From positions 1 to 36,905 of the forward strand of contig PLSX01000068.1 in assembly GCA_003165315.1 (NCBI GenBank): 36,905 nucleotides of DNA, written 5' to 3'. Numbering within the stretch: the stretch's first letter is position 1; each line of letters begins with the position of its first letter. The DNA comes from Acidobacteriota bacterium (lineage in GTDB: Bacteria > Acidobacteriota > Terriglobia > UBA7540). The notes beneath the pieces are model-generated. The model was not told the DNA's origin. It saw only the letters and a program-made list of their open reading frames with translations, and did no database searches. A program made the position numbers and the translations under genes. This document shows positions 34,714-36,905 of the stretch, in pieces.

Positions 34714-35179
34714 AAAAGGTGCCGATGCCTCGCGAATAGACCCGGCGGGAAGGGATAAGGGCTCAAGCCCTTCGGCCAGGGAAATCAGTCGTCTTTTCGA
34801 GTGCCCTTACCCCTATCATAACCCCTCCTAGGGCGAAAAGTTGCGCTGCCATAGAGGGGCAAGCTGTTACAGAAGAGCTATTGCGCTTACCTGTCGAGGT
34901 CAAATCGCAGTTGCGATTTCAAACAATTCCGTAGGGCGGAGGTGGCCGTGGCGATCTGCAGACTGAGGAAGGGTGACGGACGGTGCTGGTTGCTGCACTA
35001 AAGGGGCAAAGTGCCCCATGATGGGCGGACATTCTTTCCTTTCAAGGCAACCTCAGTGAGAAGTTTGGCTTCACAGCAATATGGACATCATGTCCGACTT
35101 TCAATTCGGCTTGACTTCGCATATGGCTTTGCGGTCGCATACAAGTTGGTGTAGAATCGCCTTAGAAGAGTCGGAAACA
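34714..35179. other. Intergenic region between divergent genes, no supported gene
   Basis: 466 bases between DUF1800 (-) and the small membrane protein (+). It contains a short hairpin, AAGGGCT at 34757-34763 with AGCCCTT at 34766-34772, and the promoter candidate at 35129-35157. I see no protein gene with a plausible start and no other clear signal. Confidence 0.5.
35129..35157 (+). promoter_or_regulatory. Possible sigma-70 promoter
   Basis: TTGCGG (35129-35134) is 17 bases from TAGAAT (35152-35157), a five-of-six -10 box. The start of transcription would be near 35164, some 16 bases ahead of the ATG at 35180. The -35 box is weak. Confidence 0.4.
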
Positions 35180-35554
35180 ATGCCACTAGAGGTCGACCGA
35201 GTGCTGAGATTGGATCGACATGAAGTCCGCAGGCGAAGCGGTGTTGCAAAGAGGCTTTGTGGAGTCGCCTTCGTTGCCGTCGCGCTTCTGATCATCACCG
35301 TTGGGACGCTCTCCACGGAATCTCGCGTTGCCGCGCGTGGGCAAAACACCAGCTCTTGGCACACCTCGAAGACCAGCCGCATGACGGAAAGCGGCGCTCA
35401 GGAACTCGCTCCGGTGGAAAGCGCGGTTGTTGAGTCGGCAATTCCCGTCATTTCGCCCGAATTTAAGCCCCATCTTCCTTTCATTGAGTCACCTCTGCCG
35501 GACCTTACCGGCGATCCTCAAGCGCACGGTTTGCGTGCCCCTCCGCGAGCCTAA
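35180..35554 (+). CDS. Small single-span membrane protein of unknown function
   Basis: A 124-residue protein from the ATG at 35180, which has GGA about six bases upstream. An upstream in-frame ATG at 35081 would precede the candidate promoter. Layout: about 26 polar, Arg-rich residues, one strongly hydrophobic span (V-A-F-V-A-V-A-L-L-I-I-T-V-G-T-L, about residues 29-45), then about 78 polar, Ser/Pro-rich residues probably outside the cytoplasm. I recognise no family. It lies about 230 bases ahead of the ECF sigma factor gene on the same strand. The topology recalls membrane partners of sigma factors, but no anti-sigma zinc motif (HxxxCxxC) is present, so the link is speculative. Coding status is likely, not certain. 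Confidence 0.5.
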   Translation: MPLEVDRVLRLDRHEVRRRSGVAKRLCGVAFVAVALLIITVGTLSTESRVAARGQNTSSWHTSKTSRMTESGAQELAPVESAVVESAIPVISPEFKPHLPFIESPLPDLTGDPQAHGLRAPPRA

Positions 35555-35784
35555 ACCTTTTCCCTTTCCCGTATCAGCTATAACTTTAAGGCATAACGAT
35601 TAAGTTACTCAATCAAATGTATTTCCTGGCCATGGCAAGGTAGTCGGTTGGCCACTCCCCATAACGAGGAGGTGGCTGCTCTCATGGCGATGCTCTTTGG
35701 AATTTCGGGGCCCAACAATTAGGACACCTGAGGGCTTTCCGGTATCGCCCCGCCAAGACCGGAAGTGAAAAGACGGAGGTTGGC

Positions 35785-36807
35785 ATGGGAAGCGCAATTT
35801 TGGAGGCAATACCCCCGGTATTTGAGATCGAACCCAACGCGGAAACGCCGGGATATGGTGGGATTCGCCGGCATATGCCGGGCTATTCGCCCAACGCATC
35901 CGGGGGGGTGGCGGACCTCTTACCGGATGACGAACTGAAATTCCAGAATGAGAACCCCAATCTGGACGTTGAGCTTGAAGCTGGTCATCAAGGATGTATG
36001 GCTGGGCTTGGCCACAGTGAACCTGAAGAAACCGCACCTTTCGCTGCGAACTCATGGCCCTCGGCTCAAGAGGAGATTCCGCTGTCGCCCGGAGCGGCAC
36101 TGCTTCAGGAATTTGACGCCATCTATCAGAAGTATGAGCGGCGTGTGTATCGCCAGTGCCTTCGCATGATGCGGAATCCTGAGGATGCGGAAGATCTGAC
36201 CCAAGAGGTCTTTCTCCAGTTGTTCCGCAAGGCGCACACGTTTCGAGGTGAGTCAAATTTTTCCACCTGGCTGCACCGATTGACGGTGAACACAGTGCTC
36301 ATGCGTTTGCGCCGCCTTCGGCGGTGGCGCGATGCGGTGACTTCGTTTGATACTCCCCCCGGACCGGACCAGGATGCAGGGGATGTTCTTACCATAGTAG
36401 GGACTTTTCCAGCCGCACCCACAAGCCCCGTGGACAAGATCAGCCTGGATATTGCCATTGGCCAGTTGTCTTCCGGATACCGGGAGATCTTCCTGCTGCA
36501 CGACGCCGAAGGCTACCGGCACGATGAGATCGCCAAGATGCTGGGCATCAGCGAAGGGACGTCAAAATCCCAACTGCACAAGGCGCGCTTCAAGCTGCGG
36601 GAACTGATCAAATCCTCTCGGAATAGCGGCCGTAGCGTGCAACGTGAGAACTCGGTTCGTCCTGGCCACAAGGTCAACCGCGCATGTGCCCGAACTGAAA
36701 CGGCTGCGTCAAAGGAGCGCCGCCCAAAATTGGCAATGAGCAAAGCTCGGAATTCCTCCAAGCGGCACAACCGGCGCCGGACCCTGGCTGGATTTCAGGG
36801 CGAATAG
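35785..36807 (+). CDS. ECF-type RNA polymerase sigma factor with long extensions
   Basis: A 340-residue sigma-70-family protein; typical ECF factors have 170-220. GGAGG precedes the ATG by about seven bases. Region 2 spans about residues 108-180 (D-A-I-Y-Q-K-Y-E-R-R-V-Y, N-P-E-D-A-E-D-L-T-Q-E-V-F, F-S-T-W-L-H-R-L-T-V-N). Region 4 spans about 217-275 (L-S-S-G-Y-R-E-I-F-L-L-H-D-A-E-G-Y-R-H-D-E-I-A, then G-I-S-E-G-T-S-K-S-Q-L-H-K-A-R). The first 105 residues are acidic, low in order and unlike known sigma regions. The last 60 are strongly basic (S-K-A-R-N-S-S-K-R-H-N-R-R-R) and could bind nucleic acid. It directs RNA polymerase to its own promoters. No anti-sigma gene follows inside the window, which ends about 100 bases later. 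Confidence 0.9.
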   Translation: MGSAILEAIPPVFEIEPNAETPGYGGIRRHMPGYSPNASGGVADLLPDDELKFQNENPNLDVELEAGHQGCMAGLGHSEPEETAPFAANSWPSAQEEIPLSPGAALLQEFDAIYQKYERRVYRQCLRMMRNPEDAEDLTQEVFLQLFRKAHTFRGESNFSTWLHRLTVNTVLMRLRRLRRWRDAVTSFDTPPGPDQDAGDVLTIVGTFPAAPTSPVDKISLDIAIGQLSSGYREIFLLHDAEGYRHDEIAKMLGISEGTSKSQLHKARFKLRELIKSSRNSGRSVQRENSVRPGHKVNRACARTETAASKERRPKLAMSKARNSSKRHNRRRTLAGFQGE

Positions 36808-36905
36808 CCCGGAGTTTCCCGGCGGAACCCGCGGTAAGGCGGTGTATTCGGGCTGGGAATGGCTTGAAGTCCCCGCCTTAAGTGTTTAATGCCAAGACAT
36901 CCTTT

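Noticed and set aside
35737-35764. TTCCGGT / ACCGGAA stem upstream of the sigma factor gene as a riboswitch
   Set aside because: Only seven pairs, and I could not match the flanking bases to any known riboswitch consensus, including cyclic-di-GMP classes.

Overview
The window looks like a chromosomal segment of a free-living, plant-polymer-degrading Gram-negative bacterium, most probably an acidobacterium. The reasons are the very large secreted glycoside hydrolases (GH106, GH78, GH38 and a GH43-like protein), a DUF1800/DUF1501 pair, a KdsC homologue (an LPS Kdo-pathway enzyme), Tat-exported proteins and a solitary ECF-type sigma factor. Planctomycetes or Verrucomicrobia cannot be excluded by eye. 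I see no rRNA, tRNA, CRISPR array, transposase, phage gene or replication origin.

Layout. Bases 1-5300 (+ strand) carry a small membrane-anchored OB-fold-like protein, an exported TPR protein, a STAS-domain anti-sigma-factor antagonist, a cold-shock protein with its own promoter and hairpin, and a Tat-exported protein with two metallo-beta-lactamase domains. Bases 5488-11173 (+) carry metabolic enzymes: citramalate synthase, threonine 3-dehydrogenase, an SDR oxidoreductase and an AldA-type lactaldehyde dehydrogenase. Bases 11452-20372 (+) hold the saccharolytic core: a GH43-like protein, a GH106 and a GH78 alpha-L-rhamnosidase, and an RhaT-type L-rhamnose symporter. Bases 20499-24779 (-) carry an isoprenylcysteine methyltransferase-like membrane protein and a secreted GH38 alpha-mannosidase. 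A cupin and KdsC follow on +. DUF2207, a second SDR and a PfkB kinase lie on -, the kinase divergent from a 2-keto-3-deoxy-L-rhamnonate-type aldolase (+). Then come DUF1501 and DUF1800 (-), separated by a striking inverted-repeat element built of TTAGG-like units. The window ends with a small membrane protein and an ECF sigma factor (+).

How the genes fit together. The best-supported theme is L-rhamnose use. The two exo-rhamnosidase families would release rhamnose outside the cytoplasm and RhaT would import it. The HpcH/HpaI-family aldolase would cleave 2-keto-3-deoxy-L-rhamnonate to pyruvate and L-lactaldehyde, and AldA would oxidise lactaldehyde to lactate. This matches the non-phosphorylative (oxidative) rhamnose pathway. 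The SDR next to aldA is a candidate for its sugar dehydrogenase step. The lactonase and rhamnonate dehydratase are not in the window, nor are the isomerase and kinase of the phosphorylative route, and no dedicated transcription factor is visible. No single gene was recognised as a wholly new system. The oddities most worth checking are the repeat element at 32830-33114, the dispersed rhamnose pathway, the tandem MBL protein with an altered first metal site, and the sigma factor with long terminal extensions.
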